From positions 62,001 to 126,000 of the forward strand of contig JABLXQ010000006.1 in assembly GCA_013178375.1 (NCBI GenBank): a stretch of 64,000 nt of DNA. Reading direction: 5' to 3'. The position numbers were made by a program, and so were the translations under genes. This document shows positions 51,946 to 61,291 of this stretch, one piece after another. The notes beneath the pieces were generated by a model. The model worked only from the letters and a program-made list of their open reading frames with translations. It did not search any database and was not told the origin of the DNA. This DNA is from Gammaproteobacteria bacterium (lineage in GTDB: Bacteria; Pseudomonadota; Gammaproteobacteria; Pseudomonadales; Ketobacteraceae). The first letter of the stretch is position 1; every line of letters starts with the position of its first letter.

Positions 51946-52671
51946 ATGAGCCTGCCGCATTCAATGCGTCGTTTTGGCACTCTGCCCGCCGTGGCCGCCC
52001 TCGGCCTGTGCCTGTCCGCCGGCACGGCCACCGCCGGCAACCTGGGCATCGCCGGCAAAATCAGTTCCCTCGGTTATGGCCTGGAAGCGGACTACGTGCT
52101 GTCCGACCGTTTCAGTGTTCGTGGCCAGATCAACCAGTACGACTATGACGACACCTTCGAAGAAGATGGCATCGACTACGACGGCACGCTTGATCTGTCC
52201 ACCTTCGGCGTGCTGCTGGACTGGCATCCCTTCGGCGGTGGCTTCCGTGTCAGCGCCGGCGGCTTCAGTGTGGACAACGAATTGAGCGGTGTCGGCAGCG
52301 GTGTCGGCACTTATGACATTGGCGACAGCACCTACACCGTTGATGAAAGCGATAACCTGAAAGTGAACGCGCTGATTGAACTGGGTGACGGCTTCAAACC
52401 CTACCTCGGACTTGGCTGGGGCCATTCGCCGGCCAACAAGGGCGGACTGCTGCTGTCATTCGATGTCGGCATCCTGTTCCAGGGTTCCCCCAGCGCGGCT
52501 CTGGATGTGACTGGCACCGCCACCGATGAAGGCACCGGCCTGACCGTGGATTTCTCCACCGATCCCACCGTGCAGGAAGAAGTGCGCAAGGAAGAGCAGA
52601 ATCTGGAAGACGAAGTGAAGGATTTTGATTTGTACCCGGTGATTTCGTTTGGCGTCGGCTGGCGCTTCTGA
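51946..52671 (+). CDS. Outer-membrane beta-barrel protein
   Basis: Protein of 241 residues: signal peptide to about residue 30 (SAGTATAG), then alternating polar and hydrophobic strands rich in Gly, Asp and Tyr, ending VISFGVGWRF with the C-terminal Phe recognised by the BAM complex. An acidic insert (EEVRKEEQNLEDEVKDFD) lies near the end. AAGGAG lies at the ideal distance before ATG 51946. Function unknown; size suggests an eight-stranded barrel. Confidence 0.8.
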   Translation: MSLPHSMRRFGTLPAVAALGLCLSAGTATAGNLGIAGKISSLGYGLEADYVLSDRFSVRGQINQYDYDDTFEEDGIDYDGTLDLSTFGVLLDWHPFGGGFRVSAGGFSVDNELSGVGSGVGTYDIGDSTYTVDESDNLKVNALIELGDGFKPYLGLGWGHSPANKGGLLLSFDVGILFQGSPSAALDVTGTATDEGTGLTVDFSTDPTVQEEVRKEEQNLEDEVKDFDLYPVISFGVGWRF

Positions 52672-52691
52672 GCGCGGACAGGCTCAGAAGC
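52664..52691. repeat. Inverted repeat joining two convergent gene ends
   Basis: GCTTCTGAGC (52664-52673) and GCTCAGAAGC (52682-52691) are perfect reverse complements. Each arm contains the final Phe codon and TGA stop of one of the two convergent outer-membrane barrel genes. No T-run follows; it could act as a shared hairpin at both mRNA ends. Confidence 0.7.
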
Positions 52692-53622
52692 TCACTGCCA
52701 ATCCCACCGCAGTCCCCTCGACGTCCTGGCCGAAGCGGTAGCGAAACACCAGGCGGGTGCGGGTAATAATCATGTTGTAGGCGCTGGAATCGAATTCGAC
52801 GCCAACACCGAGTGAACTGAGCTGGTCGAACCCCAGCTCCCCCTGATCACCAAAAAACGTGGAGTGCGCCGCTTCCAGTACATAGCGTAGCGGCCGCTTC
52901 ATCACCTGCCAGGGCGTCGGTGCCCGCCAGCGCGTCCACAGACTGGTGGAGATGGCGTCGCTCGAACCCTCCACGAAATCATCGGTGGATTCGTAGGTGT
53001 CCAGTCGTACGTAGCTGTAACGCCACTCCACATCGATTTCGCGTTCAGGCAGATAATCCTCGTAATCCAGCATCATCGAGCCGCCGTAACCGATCGAGTC
53101 CAGCTTGCCACCATTGAGGAAATTGACATCCTCGCCGGTCTGGTAATCCAGAAAACGCCCGGCCAGGGACAGGTCACTTTCCAGATGGCCGTAGGCGAAA
53201 TTCGCGATGGGGCGCAGCTTGAGTTTATCGGTCAACGGAAAATCCCAGCCGACACCCATGGTCAGCATCAGGCTGGTCCACTTCAGCGGCACTTCGAGGG
53301 TTTCGGTGCCGTTCGTGACGGCAAACACGGGATCGTAACGGCTGTAGGCCGCGCCACCTTCCAGATAAAGTGGCGTGTCCTGGCTGATGGTGAAACCGCC
53401 GGCCAGCTGGCTCATTGTCAGCTGCGGATTGCCGGTGTCGGTGTTGGAAATCGACAGTGTGCTGGTAGTGAGATCCGGCACCACGGAATAGCCCATCATG
53501 GCCAGCACGGCGTCGGTGCGTTCCTGCAGTTTCTTGTCGAGCAGCGTAAAGTCAGCTGCTCGTGTGATGGTCGATGCGGTCGCGATCAGCAGTACCAGCG
53601 GAATCTTCACCCCAAAACGCAT
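52684..53622 (-). CDS. Solitary outer-membrane autotransporter-type beta-barrel protein
   Basis: Protein of 312 residues with a signal peptide (LVLLIATASTITRA) and a barrel of repeated amphipathic strands (SRYDPVF, LMLTMGVGWDFPL, RPIANFAYGHLE, IDVEWRYSYVRLD, TRLVFRYRFG), ending GTAVGLAVSF with terminal Phe. The pattern fits the solitary autotransporter-barrel family (Omp_AT), which lacks a passenger. Convergent with the other barrel gene, 12 bases apart. Role unknown. Confidence 0.78.
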   Translation of the reverse strand: MRFGVKIPLVLLIATASTITRAADFTLLDKKLQERTDAVLAMMGYSVVPDLTTSTLSISNTDTGNPQLTMSQLAGGFTISQDTPLYLEGGAAYSRYDPVFAVTNGTETLEVPLKWTSLMLTMGVGWDFPLTDKLKLRPIANFAYGHLESDLSLAGRFLDYQTGEDVNFLNGGKLDSIGYGGSMMLDYEDYLPEREIDVEWRYSYVRLDTYESTDDFVEGSSDAISTSLWTRWRAPTPWQVMKRPLRYVLEAAHSTFFGDQGELGFDQLSSLGVGVEFDSSAYNMIITRTRLVFRYRFGQDVEGTAVGLAVSF

Positions 53623-53689
53623 ACAACGCTGTTTTCCTTGGCCATTGATAAATGTTGTTATTCAAACAGTATCGCATCTTGCCTGTTCA

Positions 53690-53830
53690 GCGGGAACGGG
53701 GAGGCAACCACCGGTTGCTGAACCGGCTGTTGTCGCTCAGGCGGGAGAGACGGGTGTGCGTGTCGAGCAGTTTGAATTTGGCCGGGTGGATGGCCGCTGG
53801 CGGTTGGTGCGGGTTTATCTGGAAGAGTGA
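53690..53830 (+). pseudogene. Possible gene remnant (C-terminal fragment)
   Basis: One frame ends GETGVRVEQFEFGRVDGRWRLVRVYLEE and a TGA, which reads like the true C terminus of a folded protein, and a terminator lies 27 bases beyond. No plausible start or longer homologous frame exists upstream, because the adjacent barrel gene occupies that sequence. Possibly a truncated leftover. The rest of 53623-53907 holds nothing I can name. Confidence 0.3.
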
Positions 53831-53856
53831 TTCTGTGCAGGGCACCTGCAAGGCAT

Positions 53857-53891
53857 AAAAAAAGCCGGGCTGAAAAGTCCCGGCTTTTTTT
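53857..53891. terminator. Bidirectional rho-independent terminator
   Basis: Stem AGCCGGG/CCCGGCT (53863-53885), nine-base loop, A-run on the left and seven-base T-run on the right. It terminates the leftward rhlE gene and could serve the putative remnant on the other strand. Confidence 0.93.
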
Positions 53892-53907
53892 GTGTCTGGC
53901 GCCTGTA

Positions 53908-55674
53908 TCAGCTGCGTGCCCAATCCTTGATGCGGGATACCAGATTCTTGCGCGGTGGCGCATCGGCGGCACGGGCTGTTGCCTGGCCATCACGGGCCTG
54001 GCCGCTGCTGCGACGATTGCCCTGATTGTCATCCCGTCCGCCTTCCCGCCGCTTGCCTTCGCCCTGTGGACGCGGCGCGCGGTTGCCCTCGGCCTGTGCC
54101 TGACGATGTTCGGCGGAGGGATCGACCCGGCGCCCCATCGGCGATGAATCCAGTGCGTTCGGCCCGCGGGACTGGCTGCGCTGCTGACCAGTGCGTTGGC
54201 CGTTGCCCTGGCTGGTACCGGTGCCCTGGGTTCTGCTGCGACCGTCACGTTGACCCTGGCCTTGGCCCTGACCGCGTCCGCCAGCGGAGGCACGTTCGCC
54301 AGTGCTATTGCTGCGACGCTGGCCGCCCTGCTCATTGCGGCGTTGCTGGCCGCGGCCATTGTTTTGTCCGGCATCACGGCTTTCGCTGTCACGGCGCGTG
54401 CCCTGCTGTTCGCCTTGCGACGCACTGCGTGGGCGCTGCTCCTGATTGCGCGGTTGTTGACGCTGGCCACCGCGATTGCGGTTTTCGCCGCCACCGCTCC
54501 GACGTGCGACTTCTGCGTCCGCTTTCACTTCCGGCACCGAGTGCTTGGCTTCGTAACCGAAAATTTCTTCGCGCGGCAGCTTGCGCTTGATCACGCGCTC
54601 GATATCCGCCAGCTGTTTGGCTTCGTCCGCGCTCACCAGCGAAATCGCGTGGCCAGCTTCACCGGCACGACCGGTGCGACCAATGCGGTGTACATAATCT
54701 TCCGGCACGTTGGGCAAATCGAAATTCACCACCTGCGGCATTTGCGGAATGTCGAGACCGCGCGCGGCGATATCGGTGGCCACCAGAATCGACACCTTGC
54801 CCTGCTTGAATTCACTCAGCGCCTTGGTGCGTGCACCCTGGCTCTTGTTGCTGTGAATCGCGGCAGCGGAAATGCCGTCGCCCATCAGGTATTCCACCAG
54901 ACGGTTGGCGCCATGTTTGGTGCGGCTGAACACAATCGCCTGGGTCCATTCCTGCGACCGGATCAGGTGACTCAGCAGGGCGGGTTTCTTGGCTTTATCA
55001 ACCGGATGCACCAGCTGCTCCACCAGCGAGGCAGTGGTGTTGCGCGGTGCCACGTCGATTTCCACCGGGCTGTTCAGCAGGCCCTTGGCCAGGGTGCGGA
55101 TGTCGCCGGAAAACGTGGCGGAGAACAACAGGTTCTGGCGATCCTCTGGCAACAGTTTCAGGATTTTTTTGATGTCGTGAATGAAGCCCATGTCCAGCAT
55201 GCGGTCGGCTTCGTCCAGCACCAGGATTTCGACCTGGTTGAATTTCACGGCGTTCTGCTGGTGCAGGTCCATCAGACGGCCCGGTGTTGCCACCAGCACA
55301 TCGACGCCGCGGCGCAGATTTTTCATCTGCGGATTAATGCTGACACCACCAAATACGACGGTGGAGCGCAGCTTGAGGAATTTGCCATAGGTTTCAACGC
55401 TTTCAGCCACCTGGGCAGCCAGTTCGCGGGTCGGTGTTAGCACCAGTGCGCGTACACCATTGGGTTTGACAGCGGGGCCGTCCATCAACCGCTGCAGCAG
55501 CGGCAGGGTGAAGCCTGCAGTCTTGCCGGTGCCGGTCTGGGCAGCGGCCATGATGTCCTGGCCTTGCAAAATGGCGGGGATCGCCTGGGCCTGGATCGGG
55601 GAGGGCGTGACGTAGCCTTTTTCGCGCACGGCACGCAGTAACGGTTCAGCTAAACCGAGGGTATCGAATGACAT
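53908..55674 (-). CDS. rhlE: DEAD-box ATP-dependent RNA helicase RhlE
   Basis: RNA helicase of 588 residues acting in RNA turnover and ribosome assembly. Core motifs: Q-motif region [64 protein letters not shown] at the N terminus is typical of RhlE. From about residue 385 the tail is a low-complexity Arg/Gly/Gln/Asn-rich segment, likely disordered and RNA-binding. ATG 55674 is set by homology (frame opens at 55737). The 353 bases to ybiT hold the divergent promoters; the 5' leader of this gene may be long. Confidence 0.95.
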   Translation of the reverse strand: MSFDTLGLAEPLLRAVREKGYVTPSPIQAQAIPAILQGQDIMAAAQTGTGKTAGFTLPLLQRLMDGPAVKPNGVRALVLTPTRELAAQVAESVETYGKFLKLRSTVVFGGVSINPQMKNLRRGVDVLVATPGRLMDLHQQNAVKFNQVEILVLDEADRMLDMGFIHDIKKILKLLPEDRQNLLFSATFSGDIRTLAKGLLNSPVEIDVAPRNTTASLVEQLVHPVDKAKKPALLSHLIRSQEWTQAIVFSRTKHGANRLVEYLMGDGISAAAIHSNKSQGARTKALSEFKQGKVSILVATDIAARGLDIPQMPQVVNFDLPNVPEDYVHRIGRTGRAGEAGHAISLVSADEAKQLADIERVIKRKLPREEIFGYEAKHSVPEVKADAEVARRSGGGENRNRGGQRQQPRNQEQRPRSASQGEQQGTRRDSESRDAGQNNGRGQQRRNEQGGQRRSNSTGERASAGGRGQGQGQGQRDGRSRTQGTGTSQGNGQRTGQQRSQSRGPNALDSSPMGRRVDPSAEHRQAQAEGNRAPRPQGEGKRREGGRDDNQGNRRSSGQARDGQATARAADAPPRKNLVSRIKDWARS

Positions 55675-55979
55675 GTAGTGTTCTCTGGTTCGCAATGAAA
55701 TTGCTTGATAAGTTAAGGGCTTGCGCAAGAGTGGCAAGCGTTGCGCGGCATGCAGAAAGTGGCGCTCAGAAGGGAAATCGAGGCAGGCTGCTAATGAAAT
55801 GATGCAACCTTTACAACTAACGATGTCGCAGGACAGCCTGGGTATTAAACCGTGAGCTGCGAAGGGAAGTGTAACACATGGCCAGGGTTTTCCAGGTTAT
55901 TTTTGTTGCTGTGGTGATTTTGGTGCGCGCGCCGGTTGCGCTCTGTAACCCAACCTTTATGGTTCTGCCGGCCGGCTTT

Positions 55980-55988
55980 TGCTATAGT
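55980..55988 (+). promoter_or_regulatory. Extended -10 promoter of ybiT
   Basis: TGCTATAGT, an extended -10 (TGn plus TATAGT) 39 bases before the GTG start of ybiT; no good -35 is visible, which is usual for this class. Confidence 0.55.
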
Positions 55989-56027
55989 GCGCGACCTTGA
56001 AAAACCAGTTGTTGCAGGACCTCTTCC

Positions 56028-57632
56028 GTGATTTCCACCGCCAATATCACCATGCAGTTCGGGGCCAAGCCCCTGTTCGAAAACGTCTCCGTCAAATTCG
56101 GCAACGGCAACCGTTACGGTCTGATCGGTGCCAACGGCTGTGGTAAATCCACCTTCATGAAAATTCTCGGCGGCGAACTGGAGCCGAGCGGGGGCAATGT
56201 CTCCATCGACATGAACGAACGTCTGGGCAAGCTGCGCCAGGACCAGTTCGCCTATGAAGAATTCACGGTGGTGGACACGGTGATCATGGGGCACGAGGAA
56301 CTGTGGAAAGTGAAAGCCGAGCGCGACCGCATTTATTCAATGCCGGACATGTCGGAAGAAGACGGCATTCGCGTGGCGGAGCTGGAAGTGGAATTCGGTG
56401 AGATGGACGGCTACACCGCAGAATCCCGCGCCGGTGAATTGTTGCTGGGCCTGGGCATTCCGCTGGAACAGCATCTTGGCCCCATGAGTGCGGTGGCACC
56501 GGGCTGGAAATTGCGGGTGCTGCTGGCACAGGCACTGTTTTCCGATCCCGATATTCTGCTGCTGGACGAACCGACCAACCACCTGGACATCAACACCATC
56601 CGCTGGCTGGAAGACATCCTGAAAGACCGCACCAGCACCATGATCATCATTTCCCACGACCGCCATTTCCTTAACAGCGTGTGCACGCACATGGCGGATC
56701 TGGATTACGGCGAAATCAAGGTTTACCCCGGCAACTACGATGCGTTCATGACGGTTTCCACCATGGCGCGGGAACAGATGCAGGCGGACAACGAAAAGAA
56801 ACTGGCGAAGATTGCGGAACTGCAGACGTTCGTCAGCCGTTTTTCGGCGAATGCGTCGAAAGCCAAGCAGGCCACGTCCCGCGCCAAGCAGATCGATAAA
56901 ATCGAACTCACTGAAATCAAGCCGTCGAGCCGTGTCAGTCCGTTTATCCGTTTCGACCAGAACAAAAAACTGCACCGGCAGGCGCTGGAGCTGATCAACC
57001 TGAGCCAGGGTTACGGTGACAACGTATTGATCAAGCGATTCAGTCTGCTGGTGGAAGCGGGCGAGCGCGTTGCCATCATCGGCCCCAACGGCATCGGCAA
57101 GACCACACTGCTGCGCACCATGATCGGCGAAATGGCGCCGCAATCCGGTGAAGTGAAATGGGCCGAGAATGCCGAGATCGGTTACTACAGTCAGGATCAC
57201 GGCGACGATTTCGCGCAGGAAATGACTCTGTTCCAATGGATGATGCAGTGGAAGCCGGAACGCGGCGACGAGCAGATGATTCGTGGCATCCTGGGGCGGA
57301 TGCTGTTCGGGCAGGACGATATCGGCAAGAAGGTGCAGGCGCTGTCTGGTGGCGAGCAGGGCCGCATGCTGTTCGGCAAGCTGATCCTGCAACGGCCCAA
57401 CGTGCTGGTGATGGACGAACCCACCAACCACCTGGACATGGAATCCATCGAAGCGCTGAATCTGGCGCTGGAGAACTACCCGGGTACGCTGATTTTTGTC
57501 AGCCATGACCGCGAATTTGTGTCGTCGGTGGCGACGCGCATTATCGACATGGAGCAGGGCCAGATCGTGGATTTCAGCGGCAGCTACGAAGAGTATCTGC
57601 GTAGCCAGGGTGTTTATCAGGTGGCGAAATAG
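56028..57632 (+). CDS. ybiT: ABC-F family ATPase YbiT
   Basis: Soluble ABC-F protein of 534 residues (E. coli YbiT is similar in length) that binds the ribosomal E site and relieves stalled translation. Two nucleotide-binding domains: Walker [10 protein letters not shown] and GPNGIGKTT; Walker [12 protein letters not shown] and [10 protein letters not shown]; the linker contains [25 protein letters not shown]. The second signature is [12 protein letters not shown], the first is degenerate ([11 protein letters not shown]), as seen in this subgroup. GTG start with GCAGGAC upstream. Confidence 0.94.
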   Translation: MISTANITMQFGAKPLFENVSVKFGNGNRYGLIGANGCGKSTFMKILGGELEPSGGNVSIDMNERLGKLRQDQFAYEEFTVVDTVIMGHEELWKVKAERDRIYSMPDMSEEDGIRVAELEVEFGEMDGYTAESRAGELLLGLGIPLEQHLGPMSAVAPGWKLRVLLAQALFSDPDILLLDEPTNHLDINTIRWLEDILKDRTSTMIIISHDRHFLNSVCTHMADLDYGEIKVYPGNYDAFMTVSTMAREQMQADNEKKLAKIAELQTFVSRFSANASKAKQATSRAKQIDKIELTEIKPSSRVSPFIRFDQNKKLHRQALELINLSQGYGDNVLIKRFSLLVEAGERVAIIGPNGIGKTTLLRTMIGEMAPQSGEVKWAENAEIGYYSQDHGDDFAQEMTLFQWMMQWKPERGDEQMIRGILGRMLFGQDDIGKKVQALSGGEQGRMLFGKLILQRPNVLVMDEPTNHLDMESIEALNLALENYPGTLIFVSHDREFVSSVATRIIDMEQGQIVDFSGSYEEYLRSQGVYQVAK

Positions 57633-57745
57633 GGTTTGTGACGCGGCTTTGCCGTCGCGCCCTTTTACTTCCCTCCGCGATAAGGTAAAAAAGCAGCATC
57701 CCGGCGGTGGCACTGGCTACCGCCAATTTCCTGAAGAAGGACACG

Positions 57746-59092
57746 ATGTTGCTGCGTAAATCCCCCCATTTTGCTCACTGTCTACTTTATGCGCTGAAAG
57801 CGCTTGCACCGGTTTTGCTGCTGGGCAGCTTTGCCGCCTGTGCCACGCAGGAAGCCGCTGCGCCAGCACCTGCTGATACGGCCGCGCCCGCAAAAGCCGT
57901 TGCGGCGGAAGCCGCGCCTGTCGTTAGTGCGGATTCCAGCGCGGCTACTGTGGCGCCACTGCCGCAACCGGATTTCGCCACCTGCATCCCACAGCTGCAG
58001 CAGCGTGCGCGGGACGCTGGCGTTTCGGCTGCCACCGTGGAGAACGTCCTGGCTCAGGTGCAGTATGTGCCGCGGGTGATCGAGCTGGATCGCAAGCAAC
58101 CGGAATTCAGCGAAACCTTCCGTAATTACCTGACGCTACGCGTCACCGATCAGCGCATTGACCAGGGCCGCAAACTGCTGGCGCAGCATCGTGCGTTGTT
58201 GCAGCAACTGGAACGCGACTACGGCGTGCCGCCGCACTACCTGCTGGCTTTCTGGGGGCTGGAAACCAATTACGGCAGTTTCCTGGGCAAGATGCCGGTG
58301 CTGGATTCGCTGGCCACCCTGGCCTGCGACCCGCGCCGCAGCGAATATTTCACCCTGGAATTGCTGGAAGCGTTGAAGCTGGTGGACAGCGGCACCGTGA
58401 CACCGGAGAAATTCATCGGCTCCTGGGCCGGCGCCGTGGGCAACATGCAGTTCATGCCCACCAATTATCGCCGCTATGCGGTGGATGCCGACAGCAGTGG
58501 CAAGCCCGATCTGTGGCGCAGCGTTCCCGATGCATTGACCTCGGCAGCGAATTACCTGAACCAGATCGGCTGGCAGAAAAACCGGCGCTGGGGCCGTGAA
58601 GTACGACTGCCGAAAAATTTCGATTACGCGCAGGCAAGTTTACAGCAACGCAAATCCCTGCAGGAATGGCGCGCCCTGGGTGTGATGCTGGCGGATGGTG
58701 GCGCCTTGCCGGCGCAGGATTTACAGGGTGCGATTCTGGTGCCCAGCGGGCACACCGGTCCTGCGTTCATCGTGTATGACAATTTCGATGTGATCATGAA
58801 ATGGAACCGCTCGGAGTTTTATGCCATTTCCGTGGGCCATCTGGCCGATCGCATCAAGGGTGAAGGTCCGCTGCAACGCACGCCACCGGACATGCCGCGG
58901 CTGACACTGGAACAGGTGAAAGCGCTGCAGACCGCGTTGAACGCAGCCGGTTATGCGGCTGGGGCTGAGGACGGCGTGCTGGGTTCCGGCACCAAAAAAT
59001 CTCTGCGGGCGTATCAGCGCGCGAACGGCATGATTGCCGATGGTTATCCGGCGCCGGAAGTGTTCAAGGCGTTGGGTGTGGTTTATCCCTGA
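57746..59092 (+). CDS. mltB: Lytic murein transglycosylase B (MltB family) lipoprotein
   Basis: Periplasmic enzyme of 448 residues that cleaves glycan strands with 1,6-anhydro-muramic acid formation. Lipoprotein signal with lipobox FAAC, an Ala/Pro linker, then the SLT-like domain with catalytic Glu in FWGLETNYGSFLG and the substrate segment GAVGNMQFMPTNYRRYAVD. A peptidoglycan-binding domain closes it (LTLEQVKALQTALNAAGYAAG...GTKKSLRAYQ). ATG 57746 has AGAAGGAC upstream; the frame opens at 57707. Confidence 0.93.
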   Translation: MLLRKSPHFAHCLLYALKALAPVLLLGSFAACATQEAAAPAPADTAAPAKAVAAEAAPVVSADSSAATVAPLPQPDFATCIPQLQQRARDAGVSAATVENVLAQVQYVPRVIELDRKQPEFSETFRNYLTLRVTDQRIDQGRKLLAQHRALLQQLERDYGVPPHYLLAFWGLETNYGSFLGKMPVLDSLATLACDPRRSEYFTLELLEALKLVDSGTVTPEKFIGSWAGAVGNMQFMPTNYRRYAVDADSSGKPDLWRSVPDALTSAANYLNQIGWQKNRRWGREVRLPKNFDYAQASLQQRKSLQEWRALGVMLADGGALPAQDLQGAILVPSGHTGPAFIVYDNFDVIMKWNRSEFYAISVGHLADRIKGEGPLQRTPPDMPRLTLEQVKALQTALNAAGYAAGAEDGVLGSGTKKSLRAYQRANGMIADGYPAPEVFKALGVVYP

Positions 59093-59103
59093 TCGAATCG
59101 GGT

Positions 59104-59346
59104 ATGCGGACGATGCCAATGAATGTGCATGTTTTATTCCGGGTGCTGCTGTTGCCACTGGTGCTGGTGATGAGCCTGATGGCCGGCTGTTCTTCGACGC
59201 CGGAGGAAACGACCGATACCTCGAAGCCGGCGGACGTGGTGCCCGGTTGTGAAGATGCGCAAAGCCCACAGGATTGCCGCATACAGCACAAGAAGGGTGG
59301 CAGCGATGTGCCCACCGTCGACAACGTGCTGGAAACCAAGCCCTGA
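59104..59346 (+). CDS. Small lipoprotein of unknown function
   Basis: Protein of up to 80 residues with lipoprotein signal VLVMSLMAGC and a short hydrophilic mature part containing two cysteines (VVPGCEDAQSPQDCRIQHKK). ATG codons at 59104, 59113 and 59119 are all possible. It begins 11 bases after mltB. Its first mature residues CSSTPEE are identical to those of the DUF4349 lipoprotein at 60554. Confidence 0.65.
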   Translation: MRTMPMNVHVLFRVLLLPLVLVMSLMAGCSSTPEETTDTSKPADVVPGCEDAQSPQDCRIQHKKGGSDVPTVDNVLETKP

Positions 59347-59367
59347 CAGGCGGGATAAGGGTATTTC

Positions 59368-60276
59368 TTAAGTGTCCAGCTTCATCTTGCGCCGGATCGC
59401 TTTCAGGGTGGACTCCGTCAGCACTTCCTGCGTCAGCCAGTGGGTGTCCTGATCGGCGGCCAGTGCCAGAAAATAGTCCGGCTGATATTCAGGATCGATA
59501 AACGCAGTATTGGCCTGCACCAGTCGTTCGAACAGTTCTCTTGCTACCGTCAGATCGCCCGGCGCACGTCGAACGGCTATGCACATCAACGCCACCCGCG
59601 CGGTCAGCCATTGAAACGGCTCTGCGTCCAGCGCCTGCATCGCTGTTTCCACTATGCCGATATCCTGGATGCATTTGCGGACTTCCACATGCTGGTGGCG
59701 CGCGCCCGGCTGCACTGAATTGGCAAAGCACGCAAAAATATTCTGCTTCAGCTTGAAGGCTTCATTGTGCAACTGGTGCTGCTCAACCAGTTGCGCGGCG
59801 ATCCTGTAGTGCTGGATCGCCGCGTTGCGATGCAGGCGCTCGTCGCCGGTTCCTTCATCGCGTGCGCGCCGCACTTTGTCTTCCTTGATATTGCCCATCA
59901 GCCAGTGCAGGCGGGCGTTATAAAGATCCTGTGTTGCATGGCGCTGCAGGTGATCTTCCACAAAGGCTTCCAGATGCTGGATTTCCCGCTGCCGCCGGAA
60001 ATTTTTTTCATCCTGTGTGATGGAACGGTACAGCTCCAGCAACCGGTTTGCGCCACCGGGAAACGGGCTGCCGAAGGTCTGCTCGTGCAACTGGTCGATG
60101 GCGGCCTTCAGGTGTGGTTTGGCCCGCTTGTGCGGCTTTTCCGCCAGCTCGTGCAGCGTCACGCGGGACACAGACTTGCCGTCCTGGCTGCCACCCAGTT
60201 CCGTCACGGCCTCCGCAATTTCCACCCAGCTTTTGCGACCGCGCAGGCGATGTAGTTTGTGATAGATGATGCCCAT
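59368..60276 (-). CDS. Protein of unknown function, helical
   Basis: Cytoplasmic protein of 302 residues, mostly alpha-helical. The N-terminal 60 residues (KSWVEIAEAVTELGG...KSVSRVTLHELAEKPHKRAKPHLKAAIDQLHEQ) look like a helix-turn-helix or Cro-like fold; the remainder (about 100-302, AIQHYRIAAQLVEQHQLHNEAFKLKQN) looks like TPR-type repeats. A regulator with a sensor domain is possible. ATG 60276 (GAAGGA 12 bases upstream) is preferred over GTG 60324. I do not recognise a family. The 277 bases to the divergent lipoprotein gene have no recognisable element. Confidence 0.65.
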   Translation of the reverse strand: MGIIYHKLHRLRGRKSWVEIAEAVTELGGSQDGKSVSRVTLHELAEKPHKRAKPHLKAAIDQLHEQTFGSPFPGGANRLLELYRSITQDEKNFRRQREIQHLEAFVEDHLQRHATQDLYNARLHWLMGNIKEDKVRRARDEGTGDERLHRNAAIQHYRIAAQLVEQHQLHNEAFKLKQNIFACFANSVQPGARHQHVEVRKCIQDIGIVETAMQALDAEPFQWLTARVALMCIAVRRAPGDLTVARELFERLVQANTAFIDPEYQPDYFLALAADQDTHWLTQEVLTESTLKAIRRKMKLDT

Positions 60277-60553
60277 TACGCGCGTAAGTCCTTCGTTTGA
60301 AGTGGCCGTCCCGGTGTTCCCCACCGCCAGCAGTAACGGCGGTAGCGGGCACGGCAGCCGGTTTTGTACAGATTTCAGGTGGAACTGTACAGCCGTAATT
60401 TAAGTCCATGTTTTCAATCGTTTGCAATGCATTTTGGTCCCTGCTTTCACGCCTCTTCACCCACAGAATAGGTGGTGGGCGCAGGGTGAATTCGCTATCC
60501 GCGAACCTTGCGACCCGCATCCCCTGAACGATCAAATTATAAGGTGATTGGAT

Positions 60554-61183
60554 ATGCGCGTGTTGCTGATGCTGGTTTTATGTCTGTGGATTACTGCCTG
60601 TTCTTCGACTCCGGAAGAATCGTCCGGATATGACGCAGCTGTCGCCGCAGACGGTGGGCGGCAGATTGTGCGCACCGCCTCGATCCGGATGGAGGTCAAG
60701 GAAGTGACACCTGCGGTGGAGACGGTTCAGGGTTGGGTGAGCGAGTTGGGAGGCTACATTGAATCGCAGGACTCCAGCAGTGAGAGCCGTGCCCATCTGG
60801 TGTGTCATGTGCCAGCAAACGGGCGGGAAAAATTTATTGACCAGATCAAGACGCTGGGTGAACTCATGAGCGAATCCCTCAGTGCGCAGGATATAACGAA
60901 TGCCATGACAGACCTGGACGCAGAGTTAAGCAATCTGTACCGGCTGCGCAATCGCATGAAAGCGTTGGTGGAGCGGGCCAACGAGATTGACGACATCCTT
61001 TCCATTGAACGGGAGTTGAACCGGATTCAGTCGCGTATCGATTACCTGGAACAGACCGAGCGCAACAACAAGAAATCGGTGGCGTTCACCAAGGTGTCGC
61101 TGGCGCTGGATGTGAAGGAAACCCGGGGGCCGTTGGGCATGCTGTTTCACGGCTTGTTCTGGACGGTGGGCAAGTTGTTCTGA
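60554..61183 (+). CDS. DUF4349 family lipoprotein
   Basis: Lipoprotein of 209 residues: signal with lipobox ITAC, then the DUF4349 pattern GGRQIVRTASIRMEVKEVTPAVETVQGWVSELGGYIESQD, a long coiled coil (about 110-160, LDAELSNLYRLRNRMKALVERANEIDDILSIERELNRIQSRIDYLE), and a C-terminal hydrophobic segment (GPLGMLFHGLFWTVGKLF), which is the usual membrane-proximal end. Function of the family is not established. AAGGTG lies ten bases before ATG 60554. Confidence 0.85.
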   Translation: MRVLLMLVLCLWITACSSTPEESSGYDAAVAADGGRQIVRTASIRMEVKEVTPAVETVQGWVSELGGYIESQDSSSESRAHLVCHVPANGREKFIDQIKTLGELMSESLSAQDITNAMTDLDAELSNLYRLRNRMKALVERANEIDDILSIERELNRIQSRIDYLEQTERNNKKSVAFTKVSLALDVKETRGPLGMLFHGLFWTVGKLF

Positions 61184-61250
61184 GGGTGAATGACCACAGG
61201 AATGCAGTCCCAGCGGGATTCCGGCGGGGCGAATCATGGCTCAATCAGCT

Positions 61251-61260
61251 GTGCTAGAAT
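61251..61260 (+). promoter_or_regulatory. Extended -10 promoter of the M23 peptidase gene
   Basis: GTGCTAGAAT: TGC plus TAGAAT, an extended -10, 31 bases before the ATG at 61292; no clear -35. Confidence 0.5.
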
Positions 61261-61291
61261 CGCCCCTGATCTTTAGCTTCCAGGATCCGGA

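Noticed and set aside
55878-56003. Short rightward open frame (about 40 codons) with a purine-rich stretch upstream
   Set aside because: It overlaps the ybiT promoter, has no family features and ends just before the ybiT ribosome site; more likely untranslated leader.
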